From contig DAOVCL010000042.1 in NCBI GenBank assembly GCA_030670005.1, forward strand, positions 1 through 11,993: a stretch of DNA of 11,993 nt. The letters run 5' to 3'. The stretch is from Candidatus Zixiibacteriota bacterium (GTDB lineage Bacteria > SM23-81 > DAOVCL01). Below the pieces are notes generated by a model. That model saw nothing but the letters and a program-made list of their open reading frames with translations. It searched no databases and was not told where the DNA came from. A program made the translations under genes and the position numbers. Within the stretch, counting starts at the first letter, position 1. Each line of letters starts with the position of its first letter. Positions 1 to 6,069 of the stretch are shown one piece after another.

Positions 1-2
1 CC

Positions 3-134
3 ACCCAGATACCCTACAGGTTTATCCCGGCGAAGGGGGATCTGAGGTTCACCGGACTTCTTTTGGATGTGGACCCAGAGACAGGAATGGCCAAAAGGGT
101 GGAGAGGATAAGGATCGACCTGGAGGGGGAATGA
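3..134 (+). CDS. C-terminal end of an unrecognised protein (partial, 5' end outside the window)
   Basis: An open frame enters from the left edge and ends in TGA at 132-134, giving 43 residues that include FTGLLLDVDPETGMAKRVER and finish IRIDLEGE. The stop overlaps the folD start in an ATGA arrangement (ATG at 131), typical of translationally coupled genes, which supports this frame as coding and as the previous gene of the operon. Codon use (AGG arginine, GGG and GAG rich) matches folD. No domain is recognisable from so short a tail, and I assign no function. Confidence 0.55.
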   Translation, partial: TQIPYRFIPAKGDLRFTGLLLDVDPETGMAKRVERIRIDLEGE

Positions 135-1018
135 GCGCCCAGATAATAGATGGAAAGGGGATAGCCGCGGAGATCAAAAGGGAACTGAAGGGGGAGGTTG
201 ATAACCTTGGTAAGCAGGGAATTACCCCTGGACTGGCGGTGATCCTGGTGGGGAATGACTCCGCCTCCCAGGTCTATGTGAGAAACAAATCGACCGCCTG
301 TGAGAGGGTAGGCATCTACTCAGAGACCAGGATGCTTCCTCAGGAGACGACCACCCAGGAGTTAATCTCCCTTATCGAGGAACTCAATCAGAGGAGGGAT
401 ATCCACGGCATCCTCGTCCAGCTTCCCCTTCCCCCCCCAATCGATAAAAAGCTCATCTTCACCTCCCTCTCCCCGATGAAGGATGTCGATGGCTTATCCC
501 CAGTGAGTTTGGGGATGATACTCTGGGGCAATCCCACATTTACCCCCTGCACCCCGGCGGGGATCTTGGAGCTATTGCAGAGATTAGGGATAGATCCCCA
601 AGGAAAGAGGGCGGTGGTCGTAGGCCGCAGCAGGTTAGTTGGCCTTCCCTTGGCCAACCTCCTGGCCCTGAAGAGGAAGGGGGGGAATGCCACCGTTACC
701 CTCTGCCATAGCCTCACCCCGGGGCTGGCCTCCATCACTAAGGGGGCCGATATCCTGATAGCTGCCCTGGGCAGACCCCTGTTCATCAGGGGAGAGATGA
801 TCAAGAAGGGGGCGGTGGTGATAGATGTGGGGATAAACAGGGTAGAGGACCCATCCACCAAAAAAAGATATAGGCTGGTGGGGGATGTGGAGTTTGAGTC
901 AGCTTGTAAAATAGCCTCGGCCATCACCCCTGTCCCCGGAGGGGTGGGGCCGATGACCGTTGCTATGTTGTTAAAGAACACCGTTCAGGCGGCAAGGTGG
1001 AGTTGTCTGGAGAAGTAG
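131..1018 (+). CDS. folD: Bifunctional methylenetetrahydrofolate dehydrogenase / methenyltetrahydrofolate cyclohydrolase FolD
   Basis: FolD interconverts 5,10-methylene-, 5,10-methenyl- and 10-formyl-tetrahydrofolate in the cytoplasm using NAD(P), feeding purine, formyl-Met and C1 metabolism. The 295-residue length is normal for the family. Visible signatures: the active-site segment SQVYVRNK with Tyr49 and Lys53, GILVQLPLP with Gln97, KDVDGL with Asp120, PCTPAGILELL (139-149), the Rossmann motif VVGRSRLVGLP (163-173), GADILIAALGRP (205-216), GAVVIDVGIN (227-236), and the C-terminal signature ITPVPGGVGPMTVAML (265-280). All catalytic residues known from the E. coli enzyme are present, one position earlier. 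The ATG overlaps the stop of the preceding gene, and the 3' end overlaps xseA by 22 nt, so it sits inside an operon. Identification is secure. Confidence 0.97.
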   Translation: MSAQIIDGKGIAAEIKRELKGEVDNLGKQGITPGLAVILVGNDSASQVYVRNKSTACERVGIYSETRMLPQETTTQELISLIEELNQRRDIHGILVQLPLPPPIDKKLIFTSLSPMKDVDGLSPVSLGMILWGNPTFTPCTPAGILELLQRLGIDPQGKRAVVVGRSRLVGLPLANLLALKRKGGNATVTLCHSLTPGLASITKGADILIAALGRPLFIRGEMIKKGAVVIDVGINRVEDPSTKKRYRLVGDVEFESACKIASAITPVPGGVGPMTVAMLLKNTVQAARWSCLEK

Positions 1019-2238
1019 ACAATCAACCCATCTATTCGGTTAGCCAGATCAACCGTGAGATAAGGCTCATCTTAGAGGAGAATCTATCTACTCTCTGGGT
1101 GGAGGGTGAGATCTCCAACTACCTCCATCACCCCTCAGGTCATTGCTACTTCTCCCTCAAGGACAGAGACTCCCAACTGAGATGTGTGATCTGGAGGGAT
1201 CAGGCCCGGGGTCTTAGCTTTACCCCGCAGGATGGGATGAAGGTCCTGGCCTATGGTCAGATTACCGTCTATGAAAGGGGAGGACAGTATCAGCTAACTT
1301 GCTTTAGGCTCAAGCCCTCTGGGGTTGGTGAGCTGGGATTGGCCTTTGAGAGGTTGAAGAGGAAGCTGGAGAAGGAGGGGCTCTTTGATCCCGGGCACAA
1401 GCTTCCTCTTCCCCTATTTCCGCAGAGGATCGGGGTAGTTACCTCCCCCTCGGGGGCGGCCATCAGGGACATAATAAAGGTGGTGGGAAAGAGGTCCCCC
1501 TGGATCCAGATCATCCTGACTCCGGTACTGGTGCAGGGTCCCGGGGCCGCAGAGCAGATAGCCCAGGCGATCAAGGACTTCAACCTCTTTGGAGAGGTGG
1601 ACTTGATCATCGTGGGGAGGGGCGGTGGATCCATAGAGGATCTTTGGGCCTTTAATGAGGAAGAGGTGGCCAGGGCCATCTTCTCCTCTCAGCTTCCCAT
1701 AATATCGGCTGTAGGCCATGAGATAGATTTTACCATCTCCGACTTTGTCGCCGATGCCAGGGCCCCCACCCCCTCAGCGGCGGGGGAGCTGGCCACCAGG
1801 GACAGGGGGGAGCTGAGGGAGAGGCTAAAGACAATAGGCGAAAGGATGGGGGGGCTGGTTGCCGGTAGAGTAGACGATCTGCAAAGGAGGCTCGACCATA
1901 TTGGCCAGAGCTATGGCTTCCGTCGTCCCCAGGATGTCCTCACCCAGTTAATTCAGGGGAATGATGAGTTAGAGAGGAGGTTGATGCAGGCCATGCAGCA
2001 CCTCTTGGAGCTTAGGGGAACTAAGCTCTCCGGCCTGAAGGCAAGGCTTTGGTCCCTTGGCCCCCGGGGGATCCTGCAGAGGGGATATAGCATCTGTCGG
2101 AAGCTGCCTGGAAGGGAGGTGGTGAGAAGGGCATCCCAACTTGAGGTGGGGGGAGGGATAGAGGTAATCTTCTGGCTGGGCAGGATATCTGGTAGGGTGG
2201 AAACCGTGGAGGAGAAATATGGAGAGGAAAGGATTTGA
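997..2238 (+). CDS. xseA: Exonuclease VII large subunit XseA
   Basis: XseA is the catalytic subunit of exonuclease VII, which degrades single-stranded DNA in repair, with XseB as small subunit. From the chosen GTG start it has 413 residues, normal for the family. An N-terminal OB-fold is visible around residues 30-105 (LWVEGEISNYLHHPSGHCYF, then SLKD and CVIWR). The conserved core follows: IGVVTSPSGAAIRDI (145-159), VGRGGGSIEDLWAFNEEEVA (206-225), and SAVGHEIDFTISDFVADARA followed by PTPSAAGELA (237-266). The C-terminal part (about 267-370) is rich in Glu, Arg and Leu and probably forms the coiled coil that binds XseB. The start lies inside folD (22-nt overlap). No ATG precedes the OB-fold, and GTG at 997 is favoured over TTG at 1003, though the exact start is uncertain. 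Its 3' end overlaps xseB by 20 nt, fitting stoichiometric co-production of the two subunits. Confidence 0.95.
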   Translation: MELSGEVDNQPIYSVSQINREIRLILEENLSTLWVEGEISNYLHHPSGHCYFSLKDRDSQLRCVIWRDQARGLSFTPQDGMKVLAYGQITVYERGGQYQLTCFRLKPSGVGELGLAFERLKRKLEKEGLFDPGHKLPLPLFPQRIGVVTSPSGAAIRDIIKVVGKRSPWIQIILTPVLVQGPGAAEQIAQAIKDFNLFGEVDLIIVGRGGGSIEDLWAFNEEEVARAIFSSQLPIISAVGHEIDFTISDFVADARAPTPSAAGELATRDRGELRERLKTIGERMGGLVAGRVDDLQRRLDHIGQSYGFRRPQDVLTQLIQGNDELERRLMQAMQHLLELRGTKLSGLKARLWSLGPRGILQRGYSICRKLPGREVVRRASQLEVGGGIEVIFWLGRISGRVETVEEKYGEERI

Positions 2239-2452
2239 GGAGCTGATGGGGAGACTGGAGGAGATCGTGGAGAGGCTGGAGTCTGGAGAACTTCCCTTAG
2301 AGAGTTCACTGGAGCTCTTTGAGGAGGGGGTGGAGATATTCAAGCTCTGCACCAAGAGGCTGGAGGGGGCGCAGGCTAAGGTGCAGAAGCTGGCAAAGGA
2401 CTTAAAGGGGGAGTTTTACCTCACCCCTCTGGAGGGGGAAGATGAACCCTAA
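2219..2452 (+). CDS. xseB: Exonuclease VII small subunit XseB
   Basis: This is the small helical subunit of exonuclease VII; several copies bind each XseA. The 77 residues match the family's usual size. The hallmark stretch FEELMGRLEEIVERLESGEL (6-25) followed by PLESSLELFEEGVEIFKLC is clear, as is the second helix (KRLEGAQAKVQKL). The ATG at 2219 is inside the end of xseA, with GTGGAGGAG about 6 nt upstream as the ribosome-binding site, so start choice is firm. Its 3' end overlaps ispA by 11 nt. Immediate adjacency to xseA, together with the family pattern, makes the call secure. Confidence 0.94.
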   Translation: MERKGFEELMGRLEEIVERLESGELPLESSLELFEEGVEIFKLCTKRLEGAQAKVQKLAKDLKGEFYLTPLEGEDEP

Positions 2453-3305
2453 GGCCTATCTGGAGGAGAAGAGGAGACTGGTGAACGAGGCCTTAGAGCG
2501 GTTCCTACCCTCCCCGCGGAGGAGGCCCCGTAGACTGCATCAGGCGATGAGGTATAGTTGCTTTGCCGGAGGCAAGAGGCTCAGGCCCATCCTGGCCATA
2601 AACTCCTTTGAGCTAACCGGGGGAGAGGGGGAGAGGATACTGCCTGCCGCCTGTGGCTTAGAGCTTATTCACACCTATTCCCTCATCCATGATGATCTCC
2701 CCTGTATGGATGATGATGATCTCCGCCGGGGCAAGCCCACGCTTCATCGGGCCTTTGACCAGGGACTCGCCCTCCTGGCCGGAGATGCCCTTCATGCCTT
2801 AGCCTTTGAGCTTCTGGCTTCCTCAGGTAGCCTGAAGGTGGTGGTGGAGGTCTCCCAGGCCATAGGAAGTCAGGGGATAATCGGGGGTCAGGTCGCTGAT
2901 GTGGAGGCAGAGGGGGTAAAGATCCCCCCGCGGGAGGTTAAGTATATACATACACACAAGACCGCTGCCCTCTTTAGGGCATCCCTGAGGATAGGGGCCA
3001 TTCTGGGGGGAGGCTCCGAGGAGGAGCTGGGCTGCCTATCCAAGTATGGGGAGAGGTTAGGTCTCCTCTTTCAAATCGTGGACGACATCCTGGATGTGGA
3101 GGGGGAAAGGGAGAGGTTGGGAAAGCCGGTGGGCTCTGATCAGAGGCGGGGTAAGGCCACCTATCCTTCCGTCTGGGGGATGGAGGAGTCGAAGGGGGAG
3201 GCGAAAAGGCTGGCACGATTGGCCAAGAGGGAGGTAGAGAAAATGGGCCCCAGGGCTGGGTTTCTCCACTGGCTTCCAGAATTTATCCTCACCAGGAGGG
3301 GTTAA
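2442..3305 (+). CDS. ispA: Short-chain (E)-prenyl diphosphate synthase, IspA type (farnesyl or geranylgeranyl diphosphate synthase)
   Basis: This enzyme condenses isopentenyl diphosphate with allylic diphosphates to make the C15/C20 prenyl precursors of quinones, undecaprenyl lipid and related compounds. The 287 residues are normal. Landmarks: GGKRLRP (43-49, IPP binding); the first Asp-rich motif within LIHDDLPCMDDDDLRRGKPT, with Asp84, Asp85 and Asp90 in the bacterial DDxxxxD form; GGQVADVEAEG (148-158); KTAALF (173-178); and the second Asp-rich motif FQIVDDILDVEG with Asp214, Asp215 and Asp218, followed by KPVGSDQRRGKATYPS. Together these bind the Mg2+-diphosphate. The context around the first motif suits FPP synthase, but GGPP synthases look alike, so product length is not settled. 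The C-terminal 30 residues (to FILTRRG) are more divergent than the core. It overlaps xseB by 11 nt and stands 2 nt before dxs, the pathway's entry enzyme. Confidence 0.93.
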   Translation: MNPKAYLEEKRRLVNEALERFLPSPRRRPRRLHQAMRYSCFAGGKRLRPILAINSFELTGGEGERILPAACGLELIHTYSLIHDDLPCMDDDDLRRGKPTLHRAFDQGLALLAGDALHALAFELLASSGSLKVVVEVSQAIGSQGIIGGQVADVEAEGVKIPPREVKYIHTHKTAALFRASLRIGAILGGGSEEELGCLSKYGERLGLLFQIVDDILDVEGERERLGKPVGSDQRRGKATYPSVWGMEESKGEAKRLARLAKREVEKMGPRAGFLHWLPEFILTRRG

Positions 3306-3307
3306 GG

Positions 3308-5182
3308 ATGGAAAGGATTCTGGAGCGGATCGATTCCCCCCAGGACTTGAAGGGACTCTCCCTGGGGGAGCTGGAGGCCCTGGCGGCTGAGCTGAGGGAG
3401 GAGATAATCACCGTGGTCTCCCGAAATGGTGGACATCTGGCCCCCAACCTCGGGGTGGTGGAGCTTAGCCTGGCCCTCCATTATGTCTTCGATACCCCCA
3501 CCGACAAGATCATCTGGGATGTGGGCCATCAGGCCTATGCCCATAAGCTGATCACCGGCCGGCGGGGTAGGTTCCATACCCTGAGGAGATACCGGGGGAT
3601 AAGTGGTTTCCCCAAGAGGGCGGAGAGTCCCTATGACCCTTTTGGCACGGGCCATGCCTCCACCTCCATATCGGCAGGCCTGGGGATGGCCAAGGCCAGG
3701 AACCTCAGGGGGGAGGACCACAAGATAATAGCGATCATCGGGGATGGCGCCCTCACCGCGGGGTTGGCCTTCGAGGGCTTGAACAATGTGGGGGCCTCGG
3801 AGACGGATATCATCGTGGTCTTAAACGACAACAGGATGTCCATCTCCCCCAGCGTAGGGGCCTTCTCCAAGTATCTGACCAATGTTCTCACCGTCCCCGC
3901 CTACAACCGACTGAGGGCGGAGATATGGGATTTCATCGGAAAGCTGCCGGAGTTTGGGGAGAAGATCCAGACCGCAGTAAGGAGGCTTGACGAAAGCCTC
4001 AAGGGCCTGGTCCTCCCCGGTATATTCTTCGAGGAGTTGGGATTCAGGTATATCGGGCCGTTAGACGGCCATGACCTCCCCCTCTTGATTAAAACCTTGG
4101 AGGCCATACGAGGTTTCAAGGAGCCTATTCTCTTCCATATCCTCACCAAGAAGGGAAAGGGCTATAAACATGCCGAGGAGAACCTTCCCAAGTTCCATGG
4201 CCTGGGTGCCTTTGACAAGATTACCGGAGAGGTGAAGAAGTCGGTGAACCCCTCCTATTCCCAGGTGTTTGGACAGACCTTGGAGAGGCTGGCCGAGAAG
4301 GATGAGAGGATTGTGGCCATTACGGCGGCTATGTCCCTGGGAACCGGGTTGGAGGGATTCTCCCAGAAGTTCCCCCAGAGGTTTTATGATGTGGGGATAG
4401 CCGAACAACATGCGGTGACCTTTGCCGCCGGGCTGGCCACCCAGGGATTGAGGCCAGTTGTGGCCATCTACTCCACCTTTCTCCAACGGGCCTATGACCA
4501 GATAGTTCACGATGTCGCCCTACAGAGGCTTCCGGTGGTCTTTGCCGTTGACCGGGGAGGACTGGTGGGAGAGGATGGCCCCACCCACCATGGGACCTTT
4601 GACCTCAGTTACCTGCGGGGGATACCCAATCTGGTCCTGATGGCCCCCAAGGATGAGAACGAATTTAGGCAGATGCTCTACACCGCCCTGAGGTATGAGA
4701 AGGGCCCGGTGGCGGTGAGGTATCCCCGTGGTTATGGGCTGGGCCTCCCCTGGGAAGGAAGGTGGAAGAGGTTGAGGATGGGTTCCTGGGAAAAGCTAAG
4801 AGAGGGGGATGATCTGGTCATCCTGGCCGTTGGCTCAATGGTCCATCCCTCCCTCAGGGCCGCCCAGGGCCTCTCCAAATGGAAGGTGGGAGTAGTAAAC
4901 TGCAGGTTCGTCAAGCCTATAGACACCAACCTTCTGAGGGAGATAGGCCAGAAGGCGGGGGCTATCCTTACCGTGGAGGATAACTCCCTCGTAGGGGGAT
5001 TTGGTAGCGCTGTGCTGGAGGCCTGGGCAGGGCTTGGGCTCCCTCGCTTAAGGATTGAGAGGTTGGGCATCCCGGATAGGTTCATCGAGCATGGGGCAAG
5101 GGATAAGCTCCTCTCTATTTTGGGCTTAGACGAGAAGGGAATAGCCAAGAGGGCAAGGGAGATCCTGGAAGGTTCAAGGTAA
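3308..5182 (+). CDS. dxs: 1-Deoxy-D-xylulose-5-phosphate synthase
   Basis: Dxs condenses pyruvate and glyceraldehyde 3-phosphate into DXP, using thiamine diphosphate and Mg2+; it is the committed step of the MEP isoprenoid pathway and also feeds thiamine and pyridoxal synthesis. The 624 residues are full length. Three transketolase-like domains are visible. The N-terminal part has NGGHLAPNLGVVEL (His43), DVGHQAYAHKLITGR (His74), GISGFPKRAESPYD, and the ThDP motif GDGALTAGLAFEGLNN (145-160), then NDNRMSISPSVG. The middle domain has FYDVGIAEQHAVTFAAGLAT, with Glu366 the catalytic glutamate equivalent to Glu370 of E. coli, and GEDGPTHHGTFDL with His427 and His428. The C-terminal domain covers about 500-624. 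The ATG is 2 nt after the ispA stop, and GTTAAGG just upstream is a modest ribosome-binding site. It is the last gene of the packed operon. Confidence 0.97.
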   Translation: MERILERIDSPQDLKGLSLGELEALAAELREEIITVVSRNGGHLAPNLGVVELSLALHYVFDTPTDKIIWDVGHQAYAHKLITGRRGRFHTLRRYRGISGFPKRAESPYDPFGTGHASTSISAGLGMAKARNLRGEDHKIIAIIGDGALTAGLAFEGLNNVGASETDIIVVLNDNRMSISPSVGAFSKYLTNVLTVPAYNRLRAEIWDFIGKLPEFGEKIQTAVRRLDESLKGLVLPGIFFEELGFRYIGPLDGHDLPLLIKTLEAIRGFKEPILFHILTKKGKGYKHAEENLPKFHGLGAFDKITGEVKKSVNPSYSQVFGQTLERLAEKDERIVAITAAMSLGTGLEGFSQKFPQRFYDVGIAEQHAVTFAAGLATQGLRPVVAIYSTFLQRAYDQIVHDVALQRLPVVFAVDRGGLVGEDGPTHHGTFDLSYLRGIPNLVLMAPKDENEFRQMLYTALRYEKGPVAVRYPRGYGLGLPWEGRWKRLRMGSWEKLREGDDLVILAVGSMVHPSLRAAQGLSKWKVGVVNCRFVKPIDTNLLREIGQKAGAILTVEDNSLVGGFGSAVLEAWAGLGLPRLRIERLGIPDRFIEHGARDKLLSILGLDEKGIAKRAREILEGSR

Positions 5183-5274
5183 AAGGGGAAGGATGGAGGG
5201 GAAACAATTAAGGGGTATTAACCCAATCTATTCATAAATTCGGGGGTGACATCTCCGATCGGCAAGGGTTTCTC

Positions 5275-5303
5275 ATTGTAGGGACAGGTCTTTAGACCTG
5301 TCC
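5275..5303 (+). repeat. REP-like palindrome A upstream of the HicB-like gene
   Basis: A perfect inverted repeat lies at 5282-5303: arm GGACAGGTCT, a 2-nt TT spacer, then AGACCTGTCC. It is preceded by the leader ATTGTAGG. No T-run follows, so it is not a convincing terminator, although it could still act on dxs mRNA as a 3' stem. Its leader and AGGTCT-NN-AGACCT core recur in palindrome B at 5601-5625, and the TTGTAGGG leader recurs in the transposase-embedded palindrome near 11952. I read it as a mobile REP-like element; that is an inference from repetition within the window. Confidence 0.65.
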
Positions 5304-5331
5304 GAGGAAAGCTTATCTGAGGAATAGATCT

Positions 5332-5547
5332 ATGGAGTATACGGCAATTTTGCATCCCGCTGAAGAAGGGGGATACTGGGTAGAGGTTCCAGTTTTGCCG
5401 GGCTGTTTTTCCCAAGGGGAGACGGTAGAAGAGGCTTTGGAAAAGATCAAAGAAGCAATAGAACTCCACCTCGAAGGCCTTAAAGAGGAAGGAATGGAGC
5501 CACCGCAGGATGAGGGTTTCGTCCTTGGCAGGGTTGGGGTTAAATAG
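5332..5547 (+). CDS. HicB-like protein (short UPF0150/HicB-type domain), orphan
   Basis: The 71 residues begin MEYTAILHPAEEGGYWVEVP and continue VLPGCFSQGETVEEALEKI, with a helix KEAIELHLEGLKEEG. This is the compact partial RNase-H-like fold of HicB antitoxin-type proteins: a beta hairpin with E-x-GGYW, the LPGC turn, GET-EEAL and a following amphipathic helix. In canonical pairs HicB neutralises the mRNA interferase HicA and represses the operon. Here there is no C-terminal DNA-binding segment, and no HicA-like frame occurs on either side. GAGGAA at 5319-5324 is a good ribosome-binding site 7 nt before the ATG. It stands alone between dxs and the glcD region, flanked by palindromes A and B. 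It may be a solitary HicB-family protein of unknown role or the remaining half of a lost toxin-antitoxin pair. The family call is fairly sure; function is not. Confidence 0.75.
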   Translation: MEYTAILHPAEEGGYWVEVPVLPGCFSQGETVEEALEKIKEAIELHLEGLKEEGMEPPQDEGFVLGRVGVK

Positions 5548-5600
5548 TCCCTTTGGAGGTCCACGGCCAGATAAGTCTTCTCTGCTATGAACTTATGGGA

Positions 5601-5625
5601 ATTGTGGGAGAGGTCTCCAGACCTC
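5601..5625 (+). repeat. REP-like palindrome B downstream of the HicB-like gene
   Basis: A perfect inverted repeat with 7-nt arms lies at 5610-5625: GAGGTCT, CC, AGACCTC. It follows the leader ATTGTGGG. The leader and the AGGTCT-NN-AGACCT core match palindrome A (5275-5303) in the same orientation, with only the central dinucleotide and outer stem differing. The two bracket the HicB-like gene. No T-run follows. Confidence 0.6.
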
Positions 5626-5635
5626 GATTATAATT

Positions 5636-5658
5636 CTCCCTCCCCTGGCGGGAGGGAG
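5636..5658 (+). repeat. Pyrimidine/purine hairpin repeat
   Basis: This is an inverted repeat with 9-nt arms CTCCCTCCC and GGGAGGGAG around a CTGGC loop, forming a very stable stem. It is followed by a purine tract (TTAGAGGGAGGGGG, about 5659-5672) that repeats the stem's 3' arm sequence. No U-rich tail is present, so rho-independent termination is not supported. It resembles dispersed intergenic repeats of the CTCCC/GGGAG type. Confidence 0.55.
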
Positions 5659-5728
5659 TTAGAGGGAGGGGGCTCCTGAGGATGAAGTTTCACCCTCATC
5701 CTGCGGCAAGCTCTGGACAGGCCCTAAT

Positions 5729-5747
5729 CTCTCCCTTCAAGGGAGAG
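5729..5747 (+). repeat. Near-perfect palindrome, second hairpin of the pair
   Basis: Arms CTCTCCCTT and AAGGGAGAG are separated by one C. Preceded by CCCTAAT, it looks like a counterpart, in opposite orientation, to the purine-rich TTAGAGGGAGG next to the hairpin at 5636-5658. The two hairpins, about 70 nt apart, are arranged like the paired inverted units of BIME-type elements. That comparison is an inference. Confidence 0.5.
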
Positions 5748-5788
5748 CTAAATTTGACATCGGGTCAGGAGATAGTTCGCACATCTTG

Positions 5789-5899
5789 GCGGAGAAAACA
5801 TTGGAAATTAAACGAATGCTTAATGGCCTGCAGAAGTTTAGCTGGCTTCATAAGGCAAGATTATGTGTCAAGTTTTTGGAGTTACCAAGAGTAGGATGA
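5789..5899 (+). pseudogene. Possible fossil of a four-helix-bundle (S23/IVP-like) gene, 3' end
   Basis: One frame ending in TGA at 5897-5899 reads AEKTLEIKRMLNGLQKF and then loses similarity. The MLNGL stretch within a helix resembles the C-terminal helix of S23-type four-helix-bundle proteins, small proteins often encoded in intergenic or intervening-sequence DNA. There is no start codon with a ribosome-binding site for a whole protein, and the preceding sequence in this frame crosses the hairpin at 5729-5747. The match is short and judged by eye, so it could be chance. A longer competing frame at 5682-5894 has no recognisable family and overlaps the hairpin repeat. Confidence 0.22.
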
Positions 5900-5984
5900 G
5901 AAATACAGGTTCTGGAGGGCAGGGAGAAAGAGGAGCACTGGGGTTGAGACCCCAACTTGGTTGCCTTCACTCGATAGTTTTTTT

Positions 5985-6054
5985 CATTCTTAATTCTACA
6001 TTCTCCATTTTACATTCTAAGCTTACCTGACTACTGACCCCTGTGAACTGTCTT
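5985..6054 (+). repeat. Heptanucleotide-periodic tract in the glcD leader
   Basis: From 5985 to 6019 there are five consecutive 7-nt units related to CATTCTA, each with at most two changes. After one linking heptad (AGCTTAC, 6020-6026), three units beginning CTG follow in the same register (CTGACTA, CTGACCC, CTGTGAA), then CTGTCTT to 6054. The tract ends 1 nt before the GGAGG ribosome-binding site. Heptanucleotide tandem repeats are known in other bacteria, for example the STRR repeats of cyanobacteria. Here the first block is clear and the second degenerate. Confidence 0.6.
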
Positions 6055-6055
6055 T

Positions 6056-6064
6056 GGAGGTGAT
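6056..6064 (+). promoter_or_regulatory. Strong Shine-Dalgarno sequence deciding the glcD start
   Basis: GGAGGTGAT is a 9-base match to the complement of the 16S rRNA 3' end. It is well placed for ATG at 6070 and overlaps the alternative TTG at 6064, which it therefore rules out. It implies strong translation of the oxidase. Confidence 0.85.
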
Positions 6065-6069
6065 TGAAG

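Larger units (their letters stand above)
5548..6055. other. Gene-poor, repeat-rich interval between the HicB-like gene and glcD
   Basis: About 510 nt without a supported intact gene. In order it holds palindrome B, the two CTCCC/GGGAG-type hairpins, a possible gene fossil (5789-5899), a small GGGGT-TGAG-ACCCC hairpin (5940-5953), a run of seven T (5978-5984), and heptanucleotide-periodic sequence (5985-6054). The T-run lies 24 nt after the small hairpin, too far for a standard terminator. A perfect TTGACA at 5754-5759 has no matching -10 box at normal spacing. No riboswitch or tRNA is recognisable. Confidence 0.6.

Noticed and set aside
388..981. 197-residue minus-strand open frame opposite folD
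   Set aside because: Fully antisense to a secure gene, with no recognisable motifs; an effect of GC-rich codon structure.
5192..5236. 14-codon frame after dxs with an AAGG ribosome-binding site, where tlyA often follows in related operons
   Set aside because: Too short, and no similarity to the start of TlyA; I could not support a gene or a leader peptide.
5754..5780. Perfect -35 box TTGACA
   Set aside because: No acceptable -10 box at 16-18 nt and no gene directly downstream.
5682..5894. 70-residue plus-strand open frame after the HicB-like gene
   Set aside because: Starts between and runs through the hairpin at 5729-5747, has no good ribosome-binding site and no recognisable family.
5940..5984. 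Hairpin GGGGT-TGAG-ACCCC followed by seven T, as a rho-independent terminator
   Set aside because: The T-run is 24 nt beyond the stem, and no stem directly precedes it.
5985..6054. CRISPR array
   Set aside because: Units are 7 nt with no spacers; no cas genes are present.
6064..6069. TTG start two codons upstream for glcD
   Set aside because: It lies within the ribosome-binding site GGAGGTGAT, which is correctly spaced for ATG at 6070.
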